The notes beneath the pieces were generated by a model, which was not told where the DNA came from, ran no database searches, and saw only the letters and a program-made list of their open reading frames with translations. Shown here one piece after another: positions 1 through 7,892 of a stretch of DNA of 64,000 nt. The DNA comes from Variovorax sp. OV329 (GTDB lineage: Bacteria; Pseudomonadota; Gammaproteobacteria; Burkholderiales; Burkholderiaceae_C): NCBI RefSeq assembly GCF_900114785.1, contig NZ_FOUG01000005.1:186001-250000 (forward strand). The letters run 5' to 3'. A program made the translations under genes and the position numbers. The first letter of the stretch is position 1. Each line of letters starts with the position of its first letter.

Positions 1-252
1 CTCCAGCTTGAGGAACATGGCCATGGCATAGCCGCCCAGGCCGAAGAACACGCCCTGCCCCAGGCTGAGGACGCCGCCGTAGCCCCACACCATCACCAGG
101 CCGACGGCCACGAAGGCATAGCAGAGGTACTTGCCCACCAGGTTGAGGCGGAAGATGTCCAGCGACAGCGGCAGCACCACGGCCAGGAGCAGGGTCAGGA
201 GCAGCAGGCTGCCGACCTGGTAACGCTTGATCAGGGCTTTGAGGGTTTCCAT
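1..252 (-). CDS. urtC: Urea ABC transporter permease UrtC (N-terminal part; 3' end lies outside the window)
   Basis: Inner-membrane permease subunit of the urea importer, of the branched-chain-amino-acid (LivM) type. Reading back from the ATG at 252 gives 84 open codons up to the window edge. They start [12 protein letters not shown], continue into a hydrophobic stretch and reach the [15 protein letters not shown] segment that is typical of LivM/UrtC proteins. The gene is third after urtA and urtB on the same strand, 35 bases beyond the urtB stop, so it is almost certainly co-transcribed with them. The rest of the protein and the expected ATPases urtD and urtE lie to the left of this window. 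Confidence 0.88.
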   Translation of the reverse strand, partial: METLKALIKRYQVGSLLLLTLLLAVVLPLSLDIFRLNLVGKYLCYAFVAVGLVMVWGYGGVLSLGQGVFFGLGGYAMAMFLKLE

Positions 253-287
253 TCAGGGACTCCGGGAGCTCTCGGGAATTCAGTGGT

Positions 288-1202
288 TCAACGTCGAACC
301 TTGGAGGCGAACAGCCCTTGCGGCCGCAGCATCAAGATCAGCACGATCAGCGACAGCGTCAGCACCTTGGCCATGGAGCCGGTCATGAAGAACTCCGAGA
401 TCGACTGCGTCTGCGCGATACCGAAGGCCGACACGACCGTGCCCAGCAGGCTCGCCGCGCCGCCGAAGGTCACGACCAGGAAGGAGTCGACGATGTAGAG
501 CTGTCCCGAGGTCGGCCCGGTCGAGCCGATGGTGGTGAAGGCGGCACCGGCCACGCCCGCGATGCCGCAGCCGATGGCAAAGGTCAGTCGGTCGGTCTTC
601 TTGGTGTCGATGCCGGTGGCGTTGGCCATGGTGCGGTTGGCCACCGTGGCGCGAACCCGCAGGCCCCAGCGGCTCTTGTGCAGCGCCAGCAGCACACCGG
701 CCGTGACGATGGCCGTGAGCGTGAGCACGAACAGGCCGTTGATGGGAATGTCCAGCCCCTCGGCGGGCGACCACGAGCCCATCAGCCATTCGGGCAGCGT
801 GGGACTCACCTCCTTGGGGCTGATGAAGGTGCGGAAGCACTGCTGCAGGCCCAGGCTCACGCCCCAGGTGGCCAAGAGCGTGTCCAGCGGCCGGCTGTAC
901 AGGTGCCGGATCAGCGCCCATTCCATGACCCAGCCGAAGACGAAGGCCACGATGAAGGCGAGCCCGATCGCCACGGGAAAGTAGTAGGCCATCGCGCCCG
1001 GCGCCACCTTCTCGGTCAGCGTGGCGGACATGTAGATGGTGTAGGCCCCGATTGCCATGAACTCGCCGTGCGCCATGTTGATGACGCCCATCTGCCCGAA
1101 GATGATGGCCAGCCCCAGGCCCATCAGCAGCAGCACCGCGAAGAGCGACAGCCCTGCGAAGCCCTGCATCAGGCCGATGTTGAGCATGTCCGAGAAGGTC
1201 AT
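288..1202 (-). CDS. urtB: Urea ABC transporter permease UrtB
   Basis: A 304-residue LivH-type integral membrane permease that pairs with UrtC to import urea delivered by the periplasmic UrtA. It is a strongly hydrophobic protein with about eight predicted membrane spans. The GQMGVINMAHGEFM motif near residue 37 is characteristic of LivH/UrtB, and the protein ends LRPQGLFASKVRR, as the family does. It lies between urtA (82 bases upstream) and urtC (35 bases downstream) on the same strand. UrtB-type permeases can be longer through an N-terminal periplasmic extension; this one is the short form. Confidence 0.92.
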   Translation of the reverse strand: MTFSDMLNIGLMQGFAGLSLFAVLLLMGLGLAIIFGQMGVINMAHGEFMAIGAYTIYMSATLTEKVAPGAMAYYFPVAIGLAFIVAFVFGWVMEWALIRHLYSRPLDTLLATWGVSLGLQQCFRTFISPKEVSPTLPEWLMGSWSPAEGLDIPINGLFVLTLTAIVTAGVLLALHKSRWGLRVRATVANRTMANATGIDTKKTDRLTFAIGCGIAGVAGAAFTTIGSTGPTSGQLYIVDSFLVVTFGGAASLLGTVVSAFGIAQTQSISEFFMTGSMAKVLTLSLIVLILMLRPQGLFASKVRR

Positions 1203-1284
1203 GGCATTGGATCTCTGGAAGGTTGGAAAGGTGCGGAAATGCGCGGGCTTCGCTTGCGAGCGCGAAGCGAAGCCCTGCGGCTGC

Positions 1285-2550
1285 TTACTGGTAGCCGGCC
1301 GGGAACGGGTCGGGCTTGATCAGCTCAGGCGACTCCGCCACCACCTTGAAGGTGCCGTCCAGCTGGCCCTGGGCGATGCGCGACTTGCTCCACAGGTGGT
1401 GGTTGGCATCCAGCTTCACGTAGCCTTCGGGCGCGGTCTTCAGTTCGATGCCGGGCGACGCTGCCACCACCTTGTCGATGTCGAAGCTGCCGGCCTTCTC
1501 CACCGCGGCCTTCCACAGCCAGGGACCGAGGTAGCCGGCCTGCGTCACGTCGCCGATCACCGCGTCCTTGCCGTACTTGGCCTTGAAGGCCGCCACGAAG
1601 GCCTTGTTGTTGGCGTTGTCCAGCGTCTGGAAGTACTTCATCGACGAGTAGAAGCCGGCGAAGTTCTCGCCGCCCACGCCGGTCATCTCGTCCTCGGTCA
1701 CCGACAGGGTCAGAAGGAACTGCTTGTCGCCGGTGATGCCCGCGGCCTTGAGCTGCTTGTAGAAGGCCACGTTGGAGCCGCCCACCACCGCCGCGAAAAT
1801 GCAGTCGGGCTTGGCGACCTTGATCTTGTTGATCAGCGAATTGAAGTTGGTATGACCCAGCGGGTAGTACTCCTCGCCCTTCACCGAACCCAGCTTGCCC
1901 ACGGTCTCGATGTGCTTGCGCGCGATCTTCATCGAGGTGCGCGGCCAGATGTAGTCCGAGCCCACCAGGAAGAAGGTCTTGGCCTTCTTCTCCTTGGCGC
2001 CCCAGTCCAGGCCGTAGATGATCTGCTGCGTGGCCTCCTGGCCCGTGTAGATCACGTTCTTGCTCTGCTCCAGGCCTTCGTAGAAGGTGGGGTAGTAAAG
2101 CAGCCCGTTCTCCTTCTCGAAGATCGGCAGCACCGCCTTGCGCGAGGCGCTGGTCCAGCAGCCGAACACGCAGGCCACGCGGTCGTTGACCAGCAGCTTC
2201 TTGCTCTTCTCGGCAAAGGTCGGCCAGTCGGAGGCGCCGTCTTCCTTGATGACCTTGATCTTGCGGCCCAGGATGCCGCCCATGGCGTTGATCTGGTCGA
2301 TGGCCAGCTGCTCGGCCTGGATCGAGCCGGTTTCCGAGATGGCCATGGTGCCGCTGGACGAGTGCAGCTGGCCCACCGTCACCTCGGTGTCGGTCACTGC
2401 GAGCTTGGTGGTGTTCACCTTGGCGGTCGGCGGCGTCTGCGCCAGGGCCAGGCCGCCCAGGCCCAGGGCCGGCAGCGCCGCGGCTCCTTGCAGCAGCTTG
2501 CGGCGGCGAAGGTCGAGCAGTGATTTGGCAGGATCGGAAGAACGGGGCAT
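1285..2550 (-). CDS. urtA: Urea ABC transporter substrate-binding protein UrtA
   Basis: Periplasmic binding protein (421 residues) that captures urea, or possibly short-chain amides, for UrtBC. The N-terminus carries a run of arginines followed by a hydrophobic stretch and an AQA-like cleavage region (LRRRKLLQGAAALPALGLGG), which looks like a twin-arginine export signal. The mature part has UrtA-type features such as TVGQLHSSSGTMAISE and the CVFGCWTSASRKAVLP segment. An ATG at 2562 is in frame, but the ATG at 2550 has GGAG six bases upstream and is preferred. It is the first gene of the leftward urt operon and diverges from the sensor kinase at 2784. Confidence 0.93.
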   Translation of the reverse strand: MPRSSDPAKSLLDLRRRKLLQGAAALPALGLGGLALAQTPPTAKVNTTKLAVTDTEVTVGQLHSSSGTMAISETGSIQAEQLAIDQINAMGGILGRKIKVIKEDGASDWPTFAEKSKKLLVNDRVACVFGCWTSASRKAVLPIFEKENGLLYYPTFYEGLEQSKNVIYTGQEATQQIIYGLDWGAKEKKAKTFFLVGSDYIWPRTSMKIARKHIETVGKLGSVKGEEYYPLGHTNFNSLINKIKVAKPDCIFAAVVGGSNVAFYKQLKAAGITGDKQFLLTLSVTEDEMTGVGGENFAGFYSSMKYFQTLDNANNKAFVAAFKAKYGKDAVIGDVTQAGYLGPWLWKAAVEKAGSFDIDKVVAASPGIELKTAPEGYVKLDANHHLWSKSRIAQGQLDGTFKVVAESPELIKPDPFPAGYQ

Positions 2551-2783
2551 CGAGGACTCCATGCAGTAACGAAGGGGTCGCGCTGCACCATCGCAGTGCG
2601 GACTTGTGGTGCCGCGAAGCACCATGACCGCCAATGTAGGAAGCGTCCTGCGTACGCCGAATACGTCATTCAACGTAGCGCGCCATCCAGGCCGCGGCGC
2701 CAGACTGCACAGCCCGCGCCGCATGCGAAGGACCGGTTCTTGCAGTGGCCAAGGCCTGTTCACGTCCGGGCCCGTTGCACGCC
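2551..2783. promoter_or_regulatory. Divergent intergenic region between urtA and the permease-kinase gene
   Basis: About 230 bases separate the divergent starts of the urea transporter operon and the NCS1-permease/histidine-kinase gene. It must hold the promoters of both transcription units and is the natural place for the adjacent LuxR-type regulator to bind. I did not find a convincing consensus -35/-10 pair or a clear palindrome in it. The assignment is therefore by position only. Confidence 0.4.
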
Positions 2784-5700
2784 ATGTCCTCCACCCTTCC
2801 AGGCCAGAAGATCTTCCGCATCCGGCGCGAGTACAACGCCTGGGTCGCCAACGAGACCTTGGAGGACTACGCCCTGCGCTACACCCCGCGCAGCTTCCGC
2901 AAGTGGTCGGAGTTCCGCGTGGCCAATGCCGCCTTCGGCGCGACCTCCTTCCTGGCGCTGGAGGCCATCGGCGGGTCCATCGCCCTCTCGTACGGCTTCA
3001 CCAACGCGCTGTGGGCCATCCTCGTGGTGGGGCTCATCACCTTCCTCACCGGCCTGCCCATCTCCTACTATGCCGCACGCCACGGCGTGGACATGGACCT
3101 GCTGACCCGCGGCGCCGGCTTCGGCTACCTGGGCTCGACCATCACCTCGCTCATCTATGCCAGCTTCACCTTCATCTTCTTCGCGCTGGAGGCGGCCATC
3201 CTTGCGCTGGCGGTGCAGATGTACGTGGACTGGCCGCTGCCGGTGCTGTACCTGCTCGCGTCGCTGGTGATCATTCCGCTGGTGATGCGCGGCATCACCA
3301 TGATCTCGGGTCTGCAGCTGTGGACGCAGCCGATCTGGATCGTGCTGTTCTTCCTGCCCTTCCTGGCCGTCCTGGCCGGGCACCCCCGGCTCTATGCGGA
3401 CTTCACCACGCTGGTGGGCCGCGTGTCGGGCAGCAGCGGCTTCGACCCGCTGATGTTCGGGGCCGGTGCCACGGTGGCCTTCTCGCTGGTGGTGCAGATC
3501 GGCGAGCAGGTGGACTACCTGCGCTTCCTGCCCGAGAAGACGCGCGAGAGCCGCGTGCGCTGGTGGACCGCGGTGCTGGTGGCCGGCCCGGGCTGGATCG
3601 TGCCGGGCATGCTCAAGATGCTGGGCGGGGCCTTCCTCGCCTTCCTGGCGCTGCAGCACGAGATCCCGCCGGAGCACGCGGTCGAACCCACCCGCATGTA
3701 CCTGGCCGGCTTCGCCTACGTGCTGCAGGACCCGGTGTGGGTGCTGGCCATCACGACGCTGTTCGTGGTGGTCTCGCAGATGAAGATCAACCTGACCAAC
3801 GCCTACGCCGGCTCGCTGGCCTGGTCCAACTTCTTCGCGCGGCTTACGCACAGCCACCCGGGGCGGGTGGTGTGGCTGGTGTTCAACGTGCTGATCGCGG
3901 TGCTGCTCATGACCCTGGGCGTGTTCGGCGCGCTGGAGCGGGTGCTGGGCCTTTACAGCAACATCGCCATCGCCTGGGTGGGGGCGCTGGTGGCCGACCT
4001 GGTCATCAACAAGCCGCTGGGCTTCTCGCCCAAGACCATCGAGTTCAAGCGCGCGCACCTGTACGACCTCAACCCGGTGGGCCTGGTGTCCATGGTGGTG
4101 GCCGCGGGCGCGGCGATCGTGGCCTACGCTGGGCTGCTGGGCGAATGGGCGCAGGCCTTCTCCTCCTTCATCGCGCTCGCCGTGGCGATGCTCGTCTCGC
4201 CGCTGCTGGCCTGGTACACGCGCGGGCGCTACTACCTGGCGCGCACCGACGTGCAACGCTGGACGCCGGGCGAGGTGGTGAACTGCTCGGTCTGCGAGAA
4301 CCGCTTCGAGTCGGAGGACATGGCCTGGTGTCCGGCCTACGGCGCGCCGATCTGCTCGCTGTGCTGCACGCTCGAATCGCGCTGCCACGACCGCTGCAAG
4401 ACCGACTCGCGCGCCGCCGAGCAGGTCAGCGGCTGGCTGCGCGCCTGGCTGCCCCCGCGCATCGCCACGCGGCTGAACTTCCGGGTGGCGCACTACCTGG
4501 TGGTGGCCAGCTCGCTGGTGGCGCTGCTGGCGGGCAGCATGGCCATCGTCTATGCGCAGGAGGCCATCACCGGTAGCGGCACCGAGCTGCTGCGGACGCC
4601 CTTCCTGAAGGTGTTCGCGCTGCTGTCGCTGGTGGCGGTGGTGGGGGCCTGGTGGATCGTGCTGGCCAGCGAAAGCCGGCACATGGCGCAGGACGAGTCG
4701 AACCGGCACAACCACCTGCTCTCGGCCGAGATCGAGGCGCACCAGCGCACCGACGCCGCGCTGCAGGATGCCAAGGACGCCGCCGAGACCGCGAACCAGG
4801 CCAAGACCCGCTACGTGGCAGGCATGACGCACGAGCTGCGCACGCCCCTCAACAGCATCCTGGGTTATTCGCAGATCCTCCTCAAGGGTGGCGCCGCCTC
4901 GCCGCCTCCGCGCGAGGCGCTGTCCACCATCCACAAGAGCGGCGAGCACATGCTGGGCCTGATCGATGGCCTGCTGGACCTTGCGCGCATCGAGGCCGGC
5001 CGGCTGCAGTTGGAACCCGCGCCCCTGGCGCTGCCGCAGTTCCTCGACGAGATCGTGCACATGGTGCGCCCTCAGGCCGAGGACAAGGGCCTTGCCTTCG
5101 TCTACACCACGCTCGGCGAGCTGCCCCCCTGGGTGCTGGCCGATGCCAAGCGCTTGCGCCAGATCCTCATCAACCTGCTGGCCAACGCGGTGCGCTTCAC
5201 CGAAGCCGGCATGGTCACGCTGCTGGTGGACGCGCGCCGCGAGGTGCTGCGCTTCGATGTGGTGGACACGGGCATCGGCGTCGCGCCGCAGGACCGGCAG
5301 CGCATCTTCCTGCCCTTCGAGCGCGGCGCCGGCGGCCGCCGCGCCGGGGTCCCTGGCACGGGGCTGGGACTGACCATCACCGGGCTGCTCACCTCGCTCA
5401 TGGGGGGCGAACTCGCACTGGCCGACAGCTCCCCGCGTGGCAGCACCTTTGGCGTTCGCATCTATCTGCGCAAGGTGGCTGATCCTGGTCCGCAGATGGA
5501 ACCGCGCCGCCCCATCTCGGGCTACTTCGGCCCGCGCCGCACCCTGCTGGTGGTGGACGACCAGCCGGTGCAGCGCCAGATGCTGGCCGGCATGCTGATG
5601 CCGCTGGGCTTCGACGTGCGAGAGGCAGCCAGCGGCACCGAATGCCTGGACAGCCTGCGCGAGGACCTGCCCTCGGCCATCCTCATGGACATCACGATGG

Positions 5701-6170
5701 ACGACATGGACGGCTGGGAAGCAGCAGCCCGCGTGCGCGCCGCCGGCTACACCGAAGTGCCGATCCTCATCGTTTCGGCCAACGTGTTCGAGAACCAGGC
5801 CGAGCGCCTGCGTGCCGCGGGCTGCCAGGCCTTCATCGGCAAGCCGGTGATCGAATCCGAGCTGCTGGCGGTGCTGGAGCGCAACCTGGGCCTGCAATGG
5901 CTGGCGCACCCGGTGACGCCGCCCTTGCCCCTTCCGTCGCCCGCGACTGCACCGGCCATGCGCCTGCCCGGCGAGCTGCGCGCCGAGCTGATTCGTCTGG
6001 TGCAGCTCGGTCACGTGCGCGGCCTGCAGCAGGCGCTGGACCGCATCTGCGCCAACCATCCTCCGCTGGCCGCCACCTGCAGCCACCTGCGCGGCATGGT
6101 GGCCCGTTTCGAACTCGACCGCCTGCGCAAGGCCCTGGCCGAAGAAGATGCCGACACACTCGATGCCTGA
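2784..6170 (+). CDS. NCS1-type permease fused to a hybrid histidine kinase with receiver domain
   Basis: A 1128-residue fusion. Residues 1-480 form a cytosine/purine/allantoin-type (NCS1) permease with about 12 spans (SFRKWSEFRVANAAFGATSF, then many hydrophobic helices). Around 500-540 there is a cysteine-rich stretch (NCSVCENRF, CPAYG, ICSLCC, CHDRC) that resembles a metal-binding knuckle. Two more membrane spans and a short coiled coil follow, then a HisKA domain (MTHELRTPLN, His near 683), an ATPase domain (NLLANAVRFT, DTGIG, GTGLGL) and a receiver domain (LVVDDQ, Asp near 969 in ILMDIT). The ATG at 2784 fits the family N-terminus; an earlier in-frame start at 2745 would only add 13 weak residues. 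The gene overlaps the downstream response regulator and diverges from urtA, so it probably senses a urea- or purine-related nitrogen compound (inference). Confidence 0.88.
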   Translation: MSSTLPGQKIFRIRREYNAWVANETLEDYALRYTPRSFRKWSEFRVANAAFGATSFLALEAIGGSIALSYGFTNALWAILVVGLITFLTGLPISYYAARHGVDMDLLTRGAGFGYLGSTITSLIYASFTFIFFALEAAILALAVQMYVDWPLPVLYLLASLVIIPLVMRGITMISGLQLWTQPIWIVLFFLPFLAVLAGHPRLYADFTTLVGRVSGSSGFDPLMFGAGATVAFSLVVQIGEQVDYLRFLPEKTRESRVRWWTAVLVAGPGWIVPGMLKMLGGAFLAFLALQHEIPPEHAVEPTRMYLAGFAYVLQDPVWVLAITTLFVVVSQMKINLTNAYAGSLAWSNFFARLTHSHPGRVVWLVFNVLIAVLLMTLGVFGALERVLGLYSNIAIAWVGALVADLVINKPLGFSPKTIEFKRAHLYDLNPVGLVSMVVAAGAAIVAYAGLLGEWAQAFSSFIALAVAMLVSPLLAWYTRGRYYLARTDVQRWTPGEVVNCSVCENRFESEDMAWCPAYGAPICSLCCTLESRCHDRCKTDSRAAEQVSGWLRAWLPPRIATRLNFRVAHYLVVASSLVALLAGSMAIVYAQEAITGSGTELLRTPFLKVFALLSLVAVVGAWWIVLASESRHMAQDESNRHNHLLSAEIEAHQRTDAALQDAKDAAETANQAKTRYVAGMTHELRTPLNSILGYSQILLKGGAASPPPREALSTIHKSGEHMLGLIDGLLDLARIEAGRLQLEPAPLALPQFLDEIVHMVRPQAEDKGLAFVYTTLGELPPWVLADAKRLRQILINLLANAVRFTEAGMVTLLVDARREVLRFDVVDTGIGVAPQDRQRIFLPFERGAGGRRAGVPGTGLGLTITGLLTSLMGGELALADSSPRGSTFGVRIYLRKVADPGPQMEPRRPISGYFGPRRTLLVVDDQPVQRQMLAGMLMPLGFDVREAASGTECLDSLREDLPSAILMDITMDDMDGWEAAARVRAAGYTEVPILIVSANVFENQAERLRAAGCQAFIGKPVIESELLAVLERNLGLQWLAHPVTPPLPLPSPATAPAMRLPGELRAELIRLVQLGHVRGLQQALDRICANHPPLAATCSHLRGMVARFELDRLRKALAEEDADTLDA

Positions 6171-7068
6171 AGACCTCTTGATCGAAGAAAACGAAACCGC
6201 CGAGCGCCCCGTGGTGCTGGTGGTGGACGATGCACCGAGCAGTCTCGGCCTGCTGTGCGACGCGCTGGAAGGCGCCGGCTACACGGTGCTGGTGGCGGCC
6301 GACGGCGAGTCGGCGCTGGAGCGGCTGGAGCTGGTGGCGCCCGACGCCATCCTGCTGGACGGCATGATGCCGGGCCTGTCCGGCTTCGAGACCTGCCGCC
6401 GGATCAAGGCCGATCCGGCGCATGCGCACATCCCCGTGCTTTTCATGACGGGGCTGTCCGAGACGCCGCACGTGGTCGAGGGCTTCGCCTGCGGCGGCGT
6501 CGACTACGTGGTCAAGCCCATCCGGGTGCAGGAGGTGCTTGCGCGTCTGCACACGCACACGCGCAACGCGCGCATCACCCGCATGGCGCGCGACGCGGTG
6601 GACGTGGCCGGCATGGGCACGGTCTTTGTCGATGCGCACGGGCGCATCGCCTGGCGCTCGCCCCAGGCGGCGCAGTGGCTGCCGCTGCTGGGGCCGGTCG
6701 AGCATGCTGGCCACCTGCCGCGTTCGCTGGCACCGGCGCTCACGCCAGGTGCTGCCGTGCGTGCGGGCACATCCACGGGCGTGAGGCTGTCGGTGCGCAA
6801 CCTCGGCGTCGCCACGCTGGGCGAGACCATGCTGCTGCTGGCCCAGGAGCGCGGAAGCCAGCCGGGACGCCTGGCCGAAGCCGCCCTCACGCCGCGAGAA
6901 ACAGAGGTGCTCTCGTGGCTGGCGAAGGGCAAGACCAACCGCGACATCGCCGACATCCTCGGCATGAGCCCACGCACGGTGAACAAGCACCTGGAGCACA
7001 TCTTCGAGAAGCTGGGTGTGGAGACCCGCGCTGCCGCCGCAGCCCTGGCAAGCGGGCAACTTGCGTGA
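6148..7068 (+). CDS. LuxR/FixJ-type response regulator (receiver + HTH)
   Basis: A two-component response regulator of 306 residues. The receiver domain is near residues 20-140 (VVLVVDDAPSS, phospho-acceptor Asp in ILLDGMMPG, Lys in VDYVVKPIR). A poorly conserved linker follows, then a C-terminal LuxR-type DNA-binding domain (LTPRETEVLSWLAKGKTNRDIADIL, MSPRTVNKHLEHIFEKL). Its start overlaps the end of the permease-kinase gene by 23 bases (ATG 6148), or by 8 if the ATG at 6163 is used. Either way the two are translationally coupled and are a cognate pair. The probable target is the divergent urtA promoter; this is inferred from position only. Confidence 0.92.
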   Translation: MPTHSMPEDLLIEENETAERPVVLVVDDAPSSLGLLCDALEGAGYTVLVAADGESALERLELVAPDAILLDGMMPGLSGFETCRRIKADPAHAHIPVLFMTGLSETPHVVEGFACGGVDYVVKPIRVQEVLARLHTHTRNARITRMARDAVDVAGMGTVFVDAHGRIAWRSPQAAQWLPLLGPVEHAGHLPRSLAPALTPGAAVRAGTSTGVRLSVRNLGVATLGETMLLLAQERGSQPGRLAEAALTPRETEVLSWLAKGKTNRDIADILGMSPRTVNKHLEHIFEKLGVETRAAAAALASGQLA

Positions 7069-7153
7069 TGCGCCCTGGCGTTCAGCCGATGTTGCTTCAC
7101 ACCGGGGTTGCTCGACACCAGGTCGGACGGTGCGTGTGGATACCAATCGCCAG

Positions 7154-7181
7154 TTGACTCTTTCCAACAGTGGCGGAGAAT
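7154..7181 (+). promoter_or_regulatory. Candidate promoter of the small orphan gene
   Basis: TTGACT at 7154-7159 is followed after 16 bases by GAGAAT at 7176-7181. The first hexamer is one mismatch from the sigma-70 -35 consensus and the second matches four of six -10 positions. The predicted transcript start falls just before the ATG at 7198. This is a by-eye call. Confidence 0.4.
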
Positions 7182-7196
7182 GCTGCACTGCAGCAT
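7180..7196. repeat. 17-bp perfect inverted repeat, operator-like
   Basis: ATGCTGCA, one central base, then TGCAGCAT: an 8-bp perfect palindrome around a C at 7188. It overlaps the end of the candidate -10 element and ends one base before the ATG at 7198. That is where a repressor would block transcription, or where a small hairpin would occlude the ribosome site. No regulator is assigned. Confidence 0.45.
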
Positions 7197-7197
7197 C

Positions 7198-7512
7198 ATG
7201 GAACCACTTTCCGAACGATTACGGTTGAGTCTCGAAGACCTTGCGTCGGACATGGCGCATGCCCGACGAAGCGAGCAGCTGGGGAGGCTGGCCCTGCTGT
7301 GCTATTGCGAGGTCAGGCCATGGGCGCGCAGCGCAGACGAGCCGCGACTTGCCGACAAGGCCGGAGCGTTGACGACCCGATCCGTTCCAGGCAGTCGCAC
7401 CGCATTCTTGGGCAGGATCGACGCATTGATCATCGAGCTCGAAGGCGCTTGCGTGCGCGCGGGGCTCGAAGAAGAAGCTGCCGCGCTCATGCTTGCCCGC
7501 GCCGCGGGATGA
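7198..7512 (+). CDS. Small hypothetical protein
   Basis: An open frame of 104 residues (MEPLSERLRLSLEDLASDMAH...) that I do not recognise. It is soluble and rich in Ala, Arg and Glu, with predicted helices and no signal peptide or membrane span. Codon use is less GC-biased than its neighbours (cga, tta, ttg, agt, gtt appear), which suggests a recently acquired or lowly expressed gene. A promoter-like TTGACT/GAGAAT pair and a palindrome sit directly upstream. In-frame ATGs at 7180 and 7198 are both possible; 7198 lies clear of the palindrome. It is the only coding candidate between the response regulator and tRNA-Lys. Confidence 0.45.
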   Translation: MEPLSERLRLSLEDLASDMAHARRSEQLGRLALLCYCEVRPWARSADEPRLADKAGALTTRSVPGSRTAFLGRIDALIIELEGACVRAGLEEEAAALMLARAAG

Positions 7513-7672
7513 CGTACATGGCGTTTTCCCCGAGTGATGAAAGACGCCCGCTGTTAAAGATCCAACACCAGTCGCGCCGTCTTGGCGCACGAGCAGCAAG
7601 GCGTGAACTGGTCGGTGCTCGAGGCTGCGTCACCCATCCAAGATACCTGGGAGATAACTGGAGCTCAAAATG
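7513..7672. other. Non-coding spacer before the tRNA-Lys terminator
   Basis: I see no convincing gene, repeat or regulatory element in these 160 bases. Together with the small orphan gene they form the least dense part of the first 20 kb. Confidence 0.5.
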
Positions 7673-7704
7673 AAAAATCCCGCTACCAGAAAGATAGCGG
7701 GATT
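7673..7704 (-). terminator. Rho-independent terminator of tRNA-Lys
   Basis: AATCCCGCTA at 7676-7685 and TAGCGGGATT at 7695-7704 form a perfect 10-bp stem with a 9-base loop. On the minus strand the stem is followed by a run of Ts. It lies 27 bases past the 3' end of tRNA-Lys. Confidence 0.85.
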
Positions 7705-7730
7705 CTTGCGTTCCACAGAGGGGAGATGGA

Positions 7731-7806
7731 TGGTAGGACGTACTGGATTCGAACCAGTGACCAACGGATTAAAAGTCCGCTGCTCTACCAACTGAGCTAA
7801 CGTCCC
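7731..7806 (-). tRNA. tRNA-Lys (anticodon TTT)
   Basis: A 76-base cloverleaf on the minus strand. The acceptor stem GGGACGT pairs with ACGTCCT, with G1-T72 as a wobble pair. The D-arm is TAGCTCAGTTGGTAGAGCA, the anticodon loop is CTTTTAA with anticodon TTT, and the T-loop is GGTTCGAATCC. The 3' CCA is encoded. It decodes AAA/AAG lysine codons, and its position-37 adenosine is a known substrate class for t6A and the cyclic t6A modification made by the product of the adjacent tcdA gene. Confidence 0.97.
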
Positions 7807-7807
7807 G

Positions 7808-7844
7808 TTCTTCTTGTTATTGCTCTTCTTTTTCTTCTTGTTAT
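7808..7844. repeat. Two direct copies of a 13-bp sequence in the tRNA-Lys leader
   Basis: TTCTTCTTGTTAT occurs at 7808-7820 and again at 7832-7844, with a pyrimidine-rich spacer. On the transcribed strand this gives a polypurine leader just 5' of the tRNA. It may be a processing or pausing feature or simple slippage; no integrase is nearby that would suggest an attachment site. Confidence 0.4.
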
Positions 7845-7886
7845 CCAAGACCCGCCAGAGGGCTAGCCCATCCGGCAAAGCCAAAA

Positions 7887-7892
7887 ATTATA
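7887..7892 (-). promoter_or_regulatory. TATAAT -10 element for tRNA-Lys, overlapping the tcdA stop codon
   Basis: A perfect TATAAT on the minus strand lies about 80 bases upstream of the tRNA 5' end, and its last bases include the TAA stop of tcdA (7888-7890). The -35 position reads TCAGAT and is weak. Either the tRNA has this internal promoter or it is read through from tcdA, or both. Confidence 0.45.

Noticed and set aside
2551..2783. Possible riboswitch in the urtA leader
   Set aside because: The region is short and shared with a divergent gene; no conserved aptamer-like helices or downstream terminator were seen.
2760..6086. A 1108-codon open frame on the minus strand opposite the permease-kinase gene
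   Set aside because: It is rich in His, Gln, Arg and Ala with no recognisable domain, as expected of an antisense shadow in high-GC DNA. The plus-strand frame has clear transporter, kinase and receiver motifs.
7808..7844. Duplicated 13-mer beside tRNA-Lys as a mobile-element attachment site
   Set aside because: No integrase or other mobility gene, no tRNA 3'-end duplication and no compositional island next to it; the copies are in the 5' leader, not at the 3' end.
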